From positions 186,001 to 250,000 of the forward strand of contig CAWHVF010000009.1 in NCBI GenBank assembly GCA_963832785.1: a stretch of DNA of 64,000 nucleotides, read 5' to 3'. Position 1 is the stretch's first letter, and each line of letters starts with the position of its first letter. Of this stretch, positions 1 to 9,174 are shown piece by piece. The notes below the pieces were generated by a model. It ran no database searches, had not been told where the DNA came from, and saw only the letters and a program-made list of their open reading frames with translations. The translations under genes were made by a program, and so were the position numbers. This DNA is from CAWBRT01 sp963832785. GTDB lineage: Bacteria > Acidobacteriota > Terriglobia > Terriglobales > Acidobacteriaceae.

Positions 1-696
1 CACCACGAAGTTGTCGATGGCGCGCGTGTCGGTGTCTTCGCGCAATCCCCAGACCTTCTCGAGAATCTCTTTGCGCGAGATCGGGCGGCCGGCGTTGCGC
101 ACCAGGTAGGCCAGCAGCTCCGCCTCCATCACGGTGAGGCGGATGACTTCGTTGCTGGTGTGCAGCTCCAGGCGGGTGAAATCGACCTTCTTGCCGGCAA
201 TCGTAATCACGTATGGCTTGGCCGCTTGGTAAGCGGCATCCGCGCCGGAAACGCCGTTAGCGGCGGCGGTGCCCGGCTCTCCAGCGGGTGCCGTGGTTGC
301 GCCGGCCGAGCCGGAAGCTTTCATCCACTCGGTGCGGCGCAGCAGGCTGCGCAGCCGCGCCAGCAGAATGGAAAGTTCGAAAGGCTTGGGCAAATAGTCA
401 TCGGCTCCGGCCTCGAAGCCCTTGAGCACGTCCTCCGGGCGGCCGCGGGCGGTGAGCATGATGATGGGAAGGAAGATGCGGCGCTTGCGTAGCTCGGCGG
501 CAATCGAGAAGCCGTCACGGCCGGGAAGCATCACGTCCAGCACCACCACGTCGAAGGCTTGCGGCTGGCGGATGATGAGTTCGAGCGCCTCCTCGCCGTT
601 CTCGACCATGGCCACCTGGTGGCCTTCGGCCTCGAAGTTGAAGCGCAAGCCGCGCGCCAGGTTCACCTCGTCTTCCACGATCAGAATTCGGCTCAT
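1..696 (-). CDS. OmpR/PhoB-type response regulator (3' end cut by window)
   Basis: DNA-binding response regulator, partner of the sensor kinase just upstream on the same strand. Reading from the ATG at 696, an N-terminal receiver domain (about residues 1-120) shows acidic residues near position 8-10, the phospho-acceptor Asp54 in VVVLDVMLPG and the conserved Lys in LPKPFE. After an Ala/Gly-rich linker comes the winged-helix output domain, with RLTVMEAELLAYLVRNAGRPISRKEI, a typical OmpR/PhoB recognition region (seen in two parts). The last residues lie outside the window. The start codon overlaps the kinase stop codon (ATGA), so the two are probably translationally coupled. The signal sensed is unknown. 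Confidence 0.9.
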   Translation of the reverse strand, partial: MSRILIVEDEVNLARGLRFNFEAEGHQVAMVENGEEALELIIRQPQAFDVVVLDVMLPGRDGFSIAAELRKRRIFLPIIMLTARGRPEDVLKGFEAGADDYLPKPFELSILLARLRSLLRRTEWMKASGSAGATTAPAGEPGTAAANGVSGADAAYQAAKPYVITIAGKKVDFTRLELHTSNEVIRLTVMEAELLAYLVRNAGRPISRKEILEKVWGLREDTDTRAIDNFVV

Positions 697-1592
697 GCCG
701 CGATCCTCGGCAGGCGGATGATGATGGTGGAGCCTTTGCCCAATCCATCGCTCTCGGCCAAAGCGTCTCCCCCGTGCCGCCGCGCGATGCTCTTGACCAG
801 AAACAGTCCCAGCCCGGTTCCCTTGATGTTCATGGCGGTGCGCAGGGGCACGCGGTAGAAGCGGTGGAAGATGCGCTTCAGTTCCGAAGCCGGTATGCCG
901 ACACCGCGGTCACTGATGCGCACCAGCACGTCGGCGCCCTGCGGCAGCAGCTCGGCGCGGATGTCGATTTCCCGGGTCGAGTATTTGACGGCATTGTCCA
1001 GCACGTTGGAAATGGCGATGCGCAATTCTTCCGAGTCTCCCAGAACGTGGTTCTCTCCGGGGCTGGTGGCCAGGCTGTGCATGCGCATCTGCCCGTCGAA
1101 GAGGTGATGGCGCTTGCGCGCCAGCTCGACGCACTCGGCCAGCACCGCTTCCAGGTTCACCCGGCGCAGGCGGCGCAGGCGATGCGACTGCACCACCCGC
1201 CCGGCTTGCAGAATCTGCTCCACGGTCCCAAGCAGCCGGTCGGTGTCTTCCAGCATGACGCGGTAGAACTCCCGCCGCTGCGGCTCGTCTAGTGGGCGCG
1301 ACTGCAAGGTTTCCAGGTAGAGGCGCACGGAAGTAATGGGGGTCTTCAACTCGTGAGTGACGGCGTTGATGAAGCTGTCGTGCTGCTCGCTGCGCCGTAT
1401 CTCGCGCACCAGGAAAATGGTGTTCAGGCTGACCACGGCAATGATGAAGCCAAACAGAATGATGCCCAGCACCACCGCGGCAACCGATCGCCAGTGAAAT
1501 GCCCAGGTAATGTTCAGCGCCACCGCCAGGCCGACACTGAAGGCCCCGAGCAGAACAAAAGCGATGATCGTGTTGCGGCGGCCAATCTGCAT
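693..1592 (-). CDS. Membrane sensor histidine kinase
   Basis: Sensor kinase of the two-component pair with the response regulator at 1-696. Two hydrophobic segments (about residues 8-28 and 36-60) anchor it in the membrane with almost no periplasmic loop, so it may sense a membrane or internal signal. The HisKA domain carries the phospho-acceptor His80 in VTHELKTP. The ATPase domain has the N box (NVLDNAVKYS), the DRGVGIP G1 box and the GTGLGLFLVK G2 box. At 299 residues it is compact. No HAMP or PAS domain is evident between membrane and HisKA. Confidence 0.9.
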   Translation of the reverse strand: MQIGRRNTIIAFVLLGAFSVGLAVALNITWAFHWRSVAAVVLGIILFGFIIAVVSLNTIFLVREIRRSEQHDSFINAVTHELKTPITSVRLYLETLQSRPLDEPQRREFYRVMLEDTDRLLGTVEQILQAGRVVQSHRLRRLRRVNLEAVLAECVELARKRHHLFDGQMRMHSLATSPGENHVLGDSEELRIAISNVLDNAVKYSTREIDIRAELLPQGADVLVRISDRGVGIPASELKRIFHRFYRVPLRTAMNIKGTGLGLFLVKSIARRHGGDALAESDGLGKGSTIIIRLPRIAA

Positions 1593-1707
1593 TTTCCCGT
1601 TCCTGATACACAGATGATACGCGCTGATTAGGGGCTAGGTATTAGGGGCCAGGGAACAGGATTTTAGCAGGTTGCGGAAAAACGCAGAAATTTTTGAGGG
1701 TCAGCCC

Positions 1708-1730
1708 GAGCGAAGCGAAGGATCTGCTAG
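1708..1730. repeat. Dispersed short repeat (copy 1)
   Basis: The first 21 bases of this stretch (core GAGCGAAGCGAAGGATCT) recur exactly at 42133-42153. Both copies are intergenic. Such GAAGCGAAGGATC repeats are widespread short palindrome-associated repeats in Acidobacteriota genomes (general knowledge). No gene is apparent in 1593-1816 around it. Confidence 0.6.
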
Positions 1731-1816
1731 TTTTGCGGCCCCACCGCGGCATGTCCCTGGCTGGTTTGGTTTCCCGGCAAGCGCAACTTCCGCGCCTGAG
1801 TAAGCGGCTTACGCAG

Positions 1817-2164
1817 CTAACCCTGGCCTTCTCCCGGGGCGCTTTTGGGGAGTGGCTCAACTGAGGCGGCCGCGGCCGAGCCATGCTGCGCGTTGTTGAC
1901 CATGTCCTTCAATTCCTTGCTGGGCTTGAAGAAGGGAATCTTCTTGGCCGGGACCTCGACGCGATCGCCGGTTTTCGGGTTGCGGCCGACGCGAGGCTTA
2001 CGCTGGCGCGTCCGGAAACTGCCAAACCCGCGAATCTCAATCTTGTCGCCCGACCGCAAGGCGCGAACCACACTGTCGAAGATGGTCTCCACGATCACCT
2101 CGCTGTCTTTCCGCGTAAGTTCCGCGAGACGCGAGACTTCTTCGATTAGGTCAGCTTTGGTCAT
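1817..2164 (-). CDS. HU/IHF-family DNA-binding protein
   Basis: Small nucleoid protein that bends DNA as a dimer. The 115-residue product starts MTKADLIEEVSRLAEL and contains the beta-arm signature GFGSFRTRQRKPRVGRNPKTG, followed by the arm end FKPSKELKDMVN. An upstream in-frame start would add 41 residues of unrelated sequence. The ATG at 2164 matches the family start and is preferred. The C-terminal tail (about 20 residues, Ala/Pro-rich) is longer than in E. coli HU. Whether it acts as HU or IHF cannot be decided from one subunit. Confidence 0.9.
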   Translation of the reverse strand: MTKADLIEEVSRLAELTRKDSEVIVETIFDSVVRALRSGDKIEIRGFGSFRTRQRKPRVGRNPKTGDRVEVPAKKIPFFKPSKELKDMVNNAQHGSAAAASVEPLPKSAPGEGQG

Positions 2165-2401
2165 GGACAATTTTCTCCGAGGCGCAAGCGGGTTGCCATT
2201 GGGGGCTGCGCCATGTGCGCTACCCCGGGGAAGCCCACCCGTCACAGGCAATACCGGCCCCCCCTTTTCCGCAACCCAGGATAACAATCTCAGATTTTAC
2301 AATCAGTTGGCAAGATAAAGATGCAATTTTCCAAAAAACTATTGGCCCCAGGCCAGCAGATGGCAGCCGGTGCCGCCAGGCTCGGCTCTTAGCCGGAAAA
2401 G

Positions 2402-3610
2402 TCAGTAACGCGCCTGCATGAACGCCGAAATTCTGGCAAACGCCTCGGCCAGCACCGTCTCCTCGGGCAAAAATACTATACGGCAGTGTGCCGCGCCCGC
2501 TTTGTCGCCAAAGCCGGCGCCGTGCACCACCAGAACCTGCTTCTGCTGCAACAGTTCGCGAACGAAGGCGGTATCGTCTTCGGGGATGTCGAGCTTGGGA
2601 TAGGCGTAAAAGGCTGCCTTGGGCGTGACGCAACTGATTCCCGGGGTTTGCTGGCACCAGCTCTGCAGCAGGTCGCGGCGGCGGCGCAGCTTGCGGTTCA
2701 TCTCCAGCAGATGGTCCTGCGGGCCATCGTGCGCGGGCTTGATGGCATATTGCAGCGGATGAGGAGCCGAAAGCCTGGCCCGGAGCAGCTTGTAAACCGC
2801 TTCCAGGTATGGCTTTAGGCAATCCTGCGGGCCGGCGGCGATGCCCCAGCCGAGGCGCCAGCCCGGGCAGCAATAGGCTTTCGAGAGCCCGTTAAGGGTA
2901 ACCACCGGGACATCGGGGGCGAGCGCCGCGATGGGTATATGGGTCTCGTCCTGGTCCAGTATCAGCTTGTCGTAAATCTCGTCGGAAAAAATAATCAGGT
3001 TATTGCGCCGGGCAAGCTCGGCGACGCCTTCCAGCGTCCGCCTGGAATAGATGGCCCCGGTCGGATTGTTGGGGTTGATGAGCACGATTCCGCGGGTGCG
3101 CGAGTTGATGCGCGCAGCGATGTCGTCGAGGTCCGGCTCCCAGCCTTCCTCTTCCTTGAGCCGGTACGAGTTCAGCAGGCAGCAGTTTTTGGCCAGGGTG
3201 GCCGAATACAGGGGATAGTCCGGGCACGGCGTCAGCACGTTGTCTCCCGGGTTAACCAGCGCGGTCAGGCAGCAGTCCACCGCCTCGCCTGAGCCCATGG
3301 TGACAAAGATGCCCTGGATATTCCCGAATCCCTTCTCTTCGGCTTGGTTGCGAATGCTCTGCACGGCCGCATCCAGGCCCAGGGAGTTGCCGTAGCCGTT
3401 AACGCCGTCAAGCATGGCCCGGTGAACCGCCTCGATCAGGTGCGGCGGCGGCTGGAAGCCGTAAAGCGGGGGATCGCCGATGTTGAGATAAAGAATCTCT
3501 TTGCCGGTGCGCGCGATCTGCTCGGCAATAACCACCAGGTCGCGGATGGCATAATTCACCCTTTCCATGCGCGAGGCGGCGAGAATTTCAAACGCGGAAT
3601 TGGTCAACAT
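2402..3610 (-). CDS. PLP-dependent class I/II aminotransferase (AlaA-like)
   Basis: Fold-type I aminotransferase of 402 residues, from the ATG at 3610. A longer upstream frame adds 67 unsupported residues. Visible features are the substrate/N-terminal motif LNIGDPPLYGF, NPNNPTGA, the aspartate in FSDEIYDKL, the PLP lysine in LNGLSKAYCCPGWR and the arginine-containing C-terminal region. The pattern resembles the AlaA/YfbQ branch (glutamate-pyruvate aminotransferase), but substrate is inferred only from family resemblance. It is a single gene, separated from the aldehyde dehydrogenase upstream by about 290 bases. Confidence 0.85.
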   Translation of the reverse strand: MLTNSAFEILAASRMERVNYAIRDLVVIAEQIARTGKEILYLNIGDPPLYGFQPPPHLIEAVHRAMLDGVNGYGNSLGLDAAVQSIRNQAEEKGFGNIQGIFVTMGSGEAVDCCLTALVNPGDNVLTPCPDYPLYSATLAKNCCLLNSYRLKEEEGWEPDLDDIAARINSRTRGIVLINPNNPTGAIYSRRTLEGVAELARRNNLIIFSDEIYDKLILDQDETHIPIAALAPDVPVVTLNGLSKAYCCPGWRLGWGIAAGPQDCLKPYLEAVYKLLRARLSAPHPLQYAIKPAHDGPQDHLLEMNRKLRRRRDLLQSWCQQTPGISCVTPKAAFYAYPKLDIPEDDTAFVRELLQQKQVLVVHGAGFGDKAGAAHCRIVFLPEETVLAEAFARISAFMQARY

Positions 3611-3900
3611 TAACGGCCTTTCAAAAGGTTCTGATAAAAAACAACCAGTCTCCACAGGGGTTAAGCCCGCATCCGTGTCGGGCTCCGTGCGACACGGCGC
3701 CAGCCGTGCCCTGATACAAGGATTTCTTGCCACGGCAAACCAGAAGCTTGTAAACGAGAGCCTGCTGTGCCCCCACACACAGCCGGCTTTTACCCCGCCC
3801 ACCTTCAGCACAATTGATCTTCGAGTTCAGGTTTCAGATCAAAATAAACCGGCTCGCTGGCCTTGCCATCTGAAATCAAAAATCGAAAATCAAAAATGAT

Positions 3901-5430
3901 TCACCGATCGATCTGCGCTTTCTGCAGCCGGTCGGAGTAATCAACGTACACCGATTTCCACTCGGTAAAAAAGTCAAATGCGCCGATCCCGCCCTCGCGA
4001 TGCCCGTTACCGGTGGCCTTGACCCCGCCGAACGGCAGATGCACCTCGGCCCCGATCGTGGGTGCGTTCACATAAGTAATGCCGGCATTCAACTCCTGGA
4101 TGGCGGCGAAGGCGCGGTTGACATCCCGGGTGTAAATGGCGGATGACAGACCATACTCCACTCCGTTGGCGATTTCCAGCGCCTCCTGCAAATTCCGGCA
4201 GGGAATAAGCGAAACCACCGGGCCGAAGATTTCTTCCTGGGCGATGCGCATCCGGGGGGCGACATCGCCGAAGACGGTGGCTTCGAGAAAGAAGCCGTGA
4301 CGATAGCCGCCGGCTTCCAGGCGATGTCCGCCGCAGAGCAGGCGCGCCCCCTCCTGCTTGCCGATTTCGATATATTCCAGATCGTTCTGCAATTGCCGGG
4401 CGTTGATTGCCGGCCCCATCTCGACGGTTTCGTCCAGCCCGTTGCCGATCTTGAGCCGGCGGGCGCGTTCCACCAGCGCCTCGGCGAATTTCGCATAGAC
4501 GCCTTGCTGGATGATGATCCGGCTGGTGGCGGTGCAGCGCTGGCCGGTAGTGCCAAAGGCGCCCCAGACGGCGCCATCCAGCGCCAGTTCCAGGTTGGCG
4601 TCGTCCAGCACGATCATGGGGTTCTTGCCGCCCAGCTCAAGTGAACAGCGCTTGAGGCGCTGGGCGCAGGCCGCGCCCACCACCCGGCCTACGGCTGACG
4701 AGCCGGTAAGCGAAACCGCGCGCACCTCCGGATGCTCGGTCAGCGGCCGGCCAACCTCGTCGCCAAAGCCGGTCACGATGTTTACCACTCCGCCAGGGAC
4801 CCCGGCCTCGGTAAGCGCGGCGACGAAGTTGAATACCGACAGCGGCGTATCCTGCGCCGGCTTGATGACGCAGGTGTTGCCCGCCACCAGGGCGGGGAAA
4901 AGCTTCCAGGAGGGAATCGCCATGGGGAAGTTCCAGGGGGTGATCATGGCGCAAACGCCGATCGGCTGGCGCACGCACATGGCGAACTTGTTGGGCAGCT
5001 CGCTGGGCGTGGTGTAGCCGAACAGGCGGCGGCCCTCGCCGGCCATGTAGTAGCCGGTATCGATGGCCTCCTGCACGTCGCCGCGAGTCTCCTTCAGCAC
5101 CTTACCCATCTCGCGGGTCATGTCGCGGGCGCAGTCCTCCTTGCGCCGCTCAAGTATGGCGGCGGCGCGAAAGACGATCTCGGCGCGCCGCGGCGCCGGC
5201 ACCAGCCGCCACTTGTCGAAAGCCTCCTTGGCCGCGGCCACGGCGGCATCCACGTCGGCGGCTCCGGAACGTTGAAAGACGCCCACCACCTCCCGGGTAT
5301 TGGCCGGGTTGAGGTTTTCGAAGCAGGCACCGGTGGCGGCCTCGACCCAGTCGCCATTGATGAAGTTGCGGTAAGGCTTCGACTTGGCGCCGGAAGCGCC
5401 GCCAGTGGCGGGCTGCTTTGCGGTAGACAT
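3901..5430 (-). CDS. NAD(P)+-dependent aldehyde dehydrogenase
   Basis: Oxidises an aldehyde to the carboxylate. The 509-residue protein has the full ALDH fold: ITPWNFPMAIPSWK (Rossmann entry), KPAQDTPLS, the nucleotide motif LTGSSAVGR, catalytic glutamate in LELGGKNP, catalytic cysteine in GQRCTATSR and the C-terminal PFGGVKATGNGHREGG loop, which resembles the semialdehyde (ketoglutaric/aminoadipic) branches. The exact substrate is not determinable. It lies on the minus strand opposite mreB, with a 560-base structured intergenic region between them. Confidence 0.88.
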   Translation of the reverse strand: MSTAKQPATGGASGAKSKPYRNFINGDWVEAATGACFENLNPANTREVVGVFQRSGAADVDAAVAAAKEAFDKWRLVPAPRRAEIVFRAAAILERRKEDCARDMTREMGKVLKETRGDVQEAIDTGYYMAGEGRRLFGYTTPSELPNKFAMCVRQPIGVCAMITPWNFPMAIPSWKLFPALVAGNTCVIKPAQDTPLSVFNFVAALTEAGVPGGVVNIVTGFGDEVGRPLTEHPEVRAVSLTGSSAVGRVVGAACAQRLKRCSLELGGKNPMIVLDDANLELALDGAVWGAFGTTGQRCTATSRIIIQQGVYAKFAEALVERARRLKIGNGLDETVEMGPAINARQLQNDLEYIEIGKQEGARLLCGGHRLEAGGYRHGFFLEATVFGDVAPRMRIAQEEIFGPVVSLIPCRNLQEALEIANGVEYGLSSAIYTRDVNRAFAAIQELNAGITYVNAPTIGAEVHLPFGGVKATGNGHREGGIGAFDFFTEWKSVYVDYSDRLQKAQIDR

Positions 5431-5994
5431 GTGAGGGTTCCTCGGGGGTAATGGAATCGCTGATATGACGCGACCGGGAAGGTAAAGACCTAGATTCCCG
5501 GCGCTACTATGGCCCTATAAAAACTTAGATGCAACAGATCAGTCGAGAGCTGCGGCTTTCCAGGCAGGGGCGCGGGCCCAGTTGTGGGCCCCTTTAGGAT
5601 CGGGATTTGGAGGGTGAACCAATCTCCTACCCTAATCGCGCCAAAGGAGGCGCTATGAGGGTGGGGCACCGAGCCCGCTACGCCCCCGGGCGGGCCAGTG
5701 GCTTCTGCGAGGCAATGTCCTGTCGACCGGGGCCGGCGTGCCAATCCGGCGGCCATCCGTAACCAGAATTGAGGGGATTTGTTCAAGAAAGACAAGCCGG
5801 GCGGCGCGGTTTTCGATAAGATGGGGCTAGAGCACCGTTGATGCTCACGTTCCGCCAAGTGTACCAAGGAAGTTTCCACCTGCGCGTAAGGCATTTACAG
5901 TATCCGGCGGGACGGGCTCCATGGGATAACGTAGAACTGCCGCGCTTGCTTGGTTGCGCGTAGAATATTGCCAGTTCAGAGAGATAGTTCAGTA
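5431..5994. other. Intergenic region with several strong hairpins; possible structured RNA
   Basis: No convincing protein gene. The region holds several stable inverted repeats: GGGCCC around a six-base loop (about 5572-5590), GCGCC/GGCGC enclosed by ACCCT/AGGGT (about 5629-5664), GCCCG/CGGGC (about 5671-5695) and GCCGG/CCGGC (about 5733-5753). Such a run of nested stems over about 200 bases suggests a structured RNA (a 6S-like RNA was considered) or a long mreB leader. Neither strand could be assigned. It also must hold the promoters for mreB and perhaps for the aldehyde dehydrogenase. Confidence 0.35.
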
Positions 5995-7056
5995 ATGTCA
6001 TCCAACGGTTATCATTCCGCCTCTCGCTTCGCCAACTTGCGTTCGCTGTTCAGCATGTTCTCCAGCGACCTTGCCATCGACCTGGGGACCGCCAATACCC
6101 TCGTTTACGCCAAAGGTAAAGGCATTGTCGTTAATGAGCCTTCCATCATCGCTGTCAACCGGCTCACCAACGAGGTTGAAGCAGTGGGCAAGGAAGCCAA
6201 GGAGATGCTGGGACGCACACCCGGCAACATCGTGGCCATCAAGCCGATGAAGGACGGCGTCATCGCCGACTTCCGCCACACCGAGAAGATGCTGAACTAC
6301 TTCATCCAGAAGGCGCACAACCGCAAGATGCTGGTGCATCCGCGCATAGTCATCGGCGTGCCTTCCGAGATCACGCAGGTGGAAAAGCGCGCGGTCATGG
6401 ACTCCGCCTACCGCGCCAAGGCCAGCGAAGTGCACCTGGTGGAGCAGGCCATGGTGGCCGCCATCGGCGCCGGACTGCCCATCACCGAGCCCAGCGGCAA
6501 CATGGTGGTCGACATCGGCGGCGGCACTACCGACATCGCCGTCATCTCCCTCAGCGGCATCGTTTACTCGCGCTCGGTGCGCATGGCCGGCAACCAGATG
6601 GACGAGGCCATAATGAATTTCCTCAAGCGCAAGTACAACCTGCTGATCGGCGAGCGCACGGCGGAGCAGATCAAGATTGAAATCGGCTCGGCCTTCCCGC
6701 TGGAGAAGCCGCTGACCATGGAAGTGAAGGGCCGCAACCTGATCGAAGGTGTTCCCAAGACCATCACGGTGGACGACAGCGAAGTGCGCGAGGCGCTGGG
6801 CGAATCGGTGTCCACCATCGTCAACGCCATCCGCGTCGCCCTGGAGCGCACGCCGCCCGAGCTTTCCGCCGACATCAGCGACCGCGGAATCGTGCTCACC
6901 GGAGGCGGGGCGCTGCTAAAGAACCTCGACAAGCGCATCCGCGAGGAGACCGGCCTGCCGGTCTCGATTGCCGACGACCCGCTGGCCAGCGTCGTCCTCG
7001 GCACCGGCAAAATGCTGAGCGACTTCAAACTGCTGCGGAAGATATCGATCGAATAG
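5995..7056 (+). CDS. mreB: Rod shape-determining actin homologue MreB
   Basis: Actin-like ATPase that forms membrane-associated filaments guiding lateral wall synthesis. From the ATG at 5995 it is 353 residues, close to the family's usual 345-350. Visible motifs: phosphate 1 (AIDLGTANTLVY), the connect region, phosphate 2 (VVDIGGGTTDIAVISL) and the adenosine motif (GIVLTGGGALLKNLD). An in-frame TTG at 5950 is possible but adds non-conserved residues, and ATG 6055 lacks a ribosome site. It is followed by mreC and mreD, the standard cell-shape order. Confidence 0.97.
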   Translation: MSSNGYHSASRFANLRSLFSMFSSDLAIDLGTANTLVYAKGKGIVVNEPSIIAVNRLTNEVEAVGKEAKEMLGRTPGNIVAIKPMKDGVIADFRHTEKMLNYFIQKAHNRKMLVHPRIVIGVPSEITQVEKRAVMDSAYRAKASEVHLVEQAMVAAIGAGLPITEPSGNMVVDIGGGTTDIAVISLSGIVYSRSVRMAGNQMDEAIMNFLKRKYNLLIGERTAEQIKIEIGSAFPLEKPLTMEVKGRNLIEGVPKTITVDDSEVREALGESVSTIVNAIRVALERTPPELSADISDRGIVLTGGGALLKNLDKRIREETGLPVSIADDPLASVVLGTGKMLSDFKLLRKISIE

Positions 7057-7223
7057 TTTCGAGTTTCAAGTTTCGAGTTTCGTGAACAGAGGCAGTTTCG
7101 AGAAGTACTTTCTAGCTTTGGCGCTGTGAACCGGAAACTTGAAACTGCAGCTTTGATGTTGCTTCATGGCCCTGAGGCGGGACGCGCAAAACGGCCCGGC
7201 TTGAAACTCGAAACTTGAAACTG
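7055..7223. repeat. Imperfect inverted repeat between mreB and mreC
   Basis: The left arm (7055-7082) consists of repeats of AGTTTCGAGTTTCAAG, and the right arm (7200-7223) carries the reverse complement (TTGAAACTCGAAACTTGAAA). A third partial copy lies at 7133-7148. The whole would fold into a long hairpin about 165 bases across within the presumed mreBC transcript. It could be a MITE-like insertion or an attenuating hairpin. No coding potential is seen. Confidence 0.6.
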
Positions 7224-7228
7224 TCTTT

Positions 7229-8644
7229 ATGGAATCCTTCTTCGCCCGCCACAAGAACGCGACCGTCCTTGCCGTGGTGCTGGCGCTGCAGGTGCTCGGC
7301 CTGGCCACCCAGATCAGGCGTCCGACGGAAAGCGGCCCGGTGCGGCTGATTCGCTACTGGGCGGTCAATCTCATTACCCCCCTCGGGCGCGGCTTCGTTC
7401 ACGGCCAGGAATGGATCAGCGGCGGCTGGCGTGATTACTTCTATCTGCGCGGGGTGCGCCGGGAAAATGCCGAACTGCGCCAGCAGATCGAACGCATGCG
7501 CCTGGAGCAGGTGCGCCTGGAGCAGGACGCCGCCCAGGCCCGTCGCCTGCAGGCCCTGCTGCAGTTCAAGGAACAGTACATCTCCAAGACCGTGGCCGCG
7601 CAGGTCATCGGCTCCAGCGGTTCGGAGACTTCTCGCCTCATCTACATCGACCGCGGCTCGCGCGACGGCATCGCCGCCAACATGGCCGTGATCACACCCG
7701 CCGGCATCGTCGGCAAGGTGCTGCGCGTTTATCCCACCACCGCCCAGGTGCTGGAGATCACCGACCAGACCAGCGGCGTGGGCGCCATCCTGGTGAAATC
7801 CAGATTGCAAGGCATCTTGAAGGGCCAGCCCAGCGGCGATCCGCGCCTGGCCTACATCATGTCCGATGAAACCGTCATTCCCGGCGAAGACGTCATCACC
7901 AGCGGCGGCGACCGCATCTTCCCGAAAGGCTTGCCTGTCGGCACAATCGCTGCGGTTTCACCGGGCAAGGACCTGTTCCTGAACGTGCGCGTCACTCCTG
8001 CCGCCAACCTCAGCCGCCTGGAAGAGGTGCTGGTGATCACCAAGATCGAGGAGCGGGAGCCGGACACCAAGGACCTAGGGCCAGTGCGGGCTGCCGATAT
8101 CCTTGCCGAACGCTTGCCTTCCGTGCCGGGAAAGGCCATCGAGACCGGCTCGCCGGGCGCGCCGCCGGCAAGCCCTCCGGCCGGCACGGTGAAGCCCACC
8201 ACCGGAGCGCAGGCCGCCGCGGCGTCTGCGGCCAGCGCCAAGCCAGCATCCACGGCAGCCAAGACGCCTGCTACCGGGTCCGGTGCCGCCAAGCCGGCCG
8301 CTGGAACTTCGGCAGCAGGCACTCAGGGTGAGAAGCCAAAGGCTGCCGCTAAACTTGCGGGAAGCGGCAGCGGGGCCAAGCCGGCGCTCGCCGCAGGCCC
8401 CGGCGCCAACGGCTCTGGCGCCAAACCAGCATCTCAGGCGGCCAAGACACCTGCCACCGGGTCCAGCGCCGCCAAACCGGGCGCGGAAGCCGCTGCCGCC
8501 GACAAGCCTCGACCATCGGAAGCGCCGGCCAAGCCTTCTCCCAGCGCGCCAAAGACCGGCGCACCGGGGGCTGCGAAGAGCGTCTCTAATGGTGCCCCAA
8601 ACGCCAGCGGCGGTTCGGCGCCAGCCGCCAATGACACTCCGTAG
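7229..8644 (+). CDS. mreC: Rod shape-determining protein MreC with long Ala/Pro/Lys-rich tail
   Basis: Periplasmic scaffold linking MreB/MreD to wall synthases. Residues about 10-30 form one membrane anchor. A coiled coil follows (ENAELRQQIERMRLEQVRLEQD), then the beta-sheet MreC core with GSSGSETSRLIYIDRGSRDG, VITPAGIVGKV, TDQTSGVGAIL and GGDRIFPKGLPVG. The core ends near residue 275. The remaining about 190 residues are low complexity (Ala, Pro, Lys, Gly), making the protein 471 residues against the usual 270-300. The tail resembles flexible wall-spanning linkers, but its job is unknown. Confidence 0.95.
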   Translation: MESFFARHKNATVLAVVLALQVLGLATQIRRPTESGPVRLIRYWAVNLITPLGRGFVHGQEWISGGWRDYFYLRGVRRENAELRQQIERMRLEQVRLEQDAAQARRLQALLQFKEQYISKTVAAQVIGSSGSETSRLIYIDRGSRDGIAANMAVITPAGIVGKVLRVYPTTAQVLEITDQTSGVGAILVKSRLQGILKGQPSGDPRLAYIMSDETVIPGEDVITSGGDRIFPKGLPVGTIAAVSPGKDLFLNVRVTPAANLSRLEEVLVITKIEEREPDTKDLGPVRAADILAERLPSVPGKAIETGSPGAPPASPPAGTVKPTTGAQAAAASAASAKPASTAAKTPATGSGAAKPAAGTSAAGTQGEKPKAAAKLAGSGSGAKPALAAGPGANGSGAKPASQAAKTPATGSSAAKPGAEAAAADKPRPSEAPAKPSPSAPKTGAPGAAKSVSNGAPNASGGSAPAANDTP

Positions 8645-8655
8645 GCAGGGGCAGC

Positions 8656-9174
8656 GTGAGCACCAGTTATACATCTCGTGAGCAGGTTGAGGTATACAGG
8701 TTTTCCTGGCCGGTCGCCATCGGCGTGCCGCTGCTGGTGCTCTTCCTGCAGGGATTCATTCCCGTCCGGTTGCAGCTTGTGCGCGCCGTGGACCTGCCGC
8801 TGCTGGTGACCATCTACTTCGCCGTTTCGCGGCGCAATGCCGTCAGCGGCATGTTCACCGGCTGCTTCATCGGGCTGGTGCAGGATGCGCTCACCCAGCA
8901 CCCCATCGGAGTGAATGGAATCGCCAAGACTGTGGTCGGCTACCTGGCTTCTTCGCTGGGCGTGAAGATCGACGTCGAGCAGCCGGGTTCCCGTTTCCTG
9001 CTGACCTACATTTTTTACGTCATCCATCAGGTTATTTATTTCGGGATCATGCGCGGGCTGGCAAACGAGCCGCTGCGCTGGTCCTGGACCCATCAACTGC
9101 TCGGGGCCTTCTTCAGCGCGCTGCTGGCCATTTTGCTGTTCATTGTGCTCGACCGCTTCAAGCAAAAGGTTTGA
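8656..9174 (+). CDS. mreD: Rod shape-determining membrane protein MreD
   Basis: Polytopic inner-membrane protein of the elongasome, 172 residues, starting with GTG at 8656, 11 bases after the mreC stop. Several hydrophobic segments are visible (for example IGVPLLVLFLQGFIPVRLQL and HQLLGAFFSALLAILLFIVL), with the family-like middle NAVSGMFTGCFIGLVQDAL. The usual downstream partners (penicillin-binding protein 2 and RodA) are not next to it here. The following gene is on the other strand. Confidence 0.9.
   Translation: MSTSYTSREQVEVYRFSWPVAIGVPLLVLFLQGFIPVRLQLVRAVDLPLLVTIYFAVSRRNAVSGMFTGCFIGLVQDALTQHPIGVNGIAKTVVGYLASSLGVKIDVEQPGSRFLLTYIFYVIHQVIYFGIMRGLANEPLRWSWTHQLLGAFFSALLAILLFIVLDRFKQKV

Noticed and set aside
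3812..3900. Extended N-terminus of the aminotransferase up to 3811
   Set aside because: The extra 67 residues are not conserved, and the ATG at 3610 begins the recognisable family sequence.
5490..5894. Minus-strand frame of about 134 residues upstream of mreB
   Set aside because: It runs through strong hairpins and has no recognisable domain. It is better explained as non-coding.
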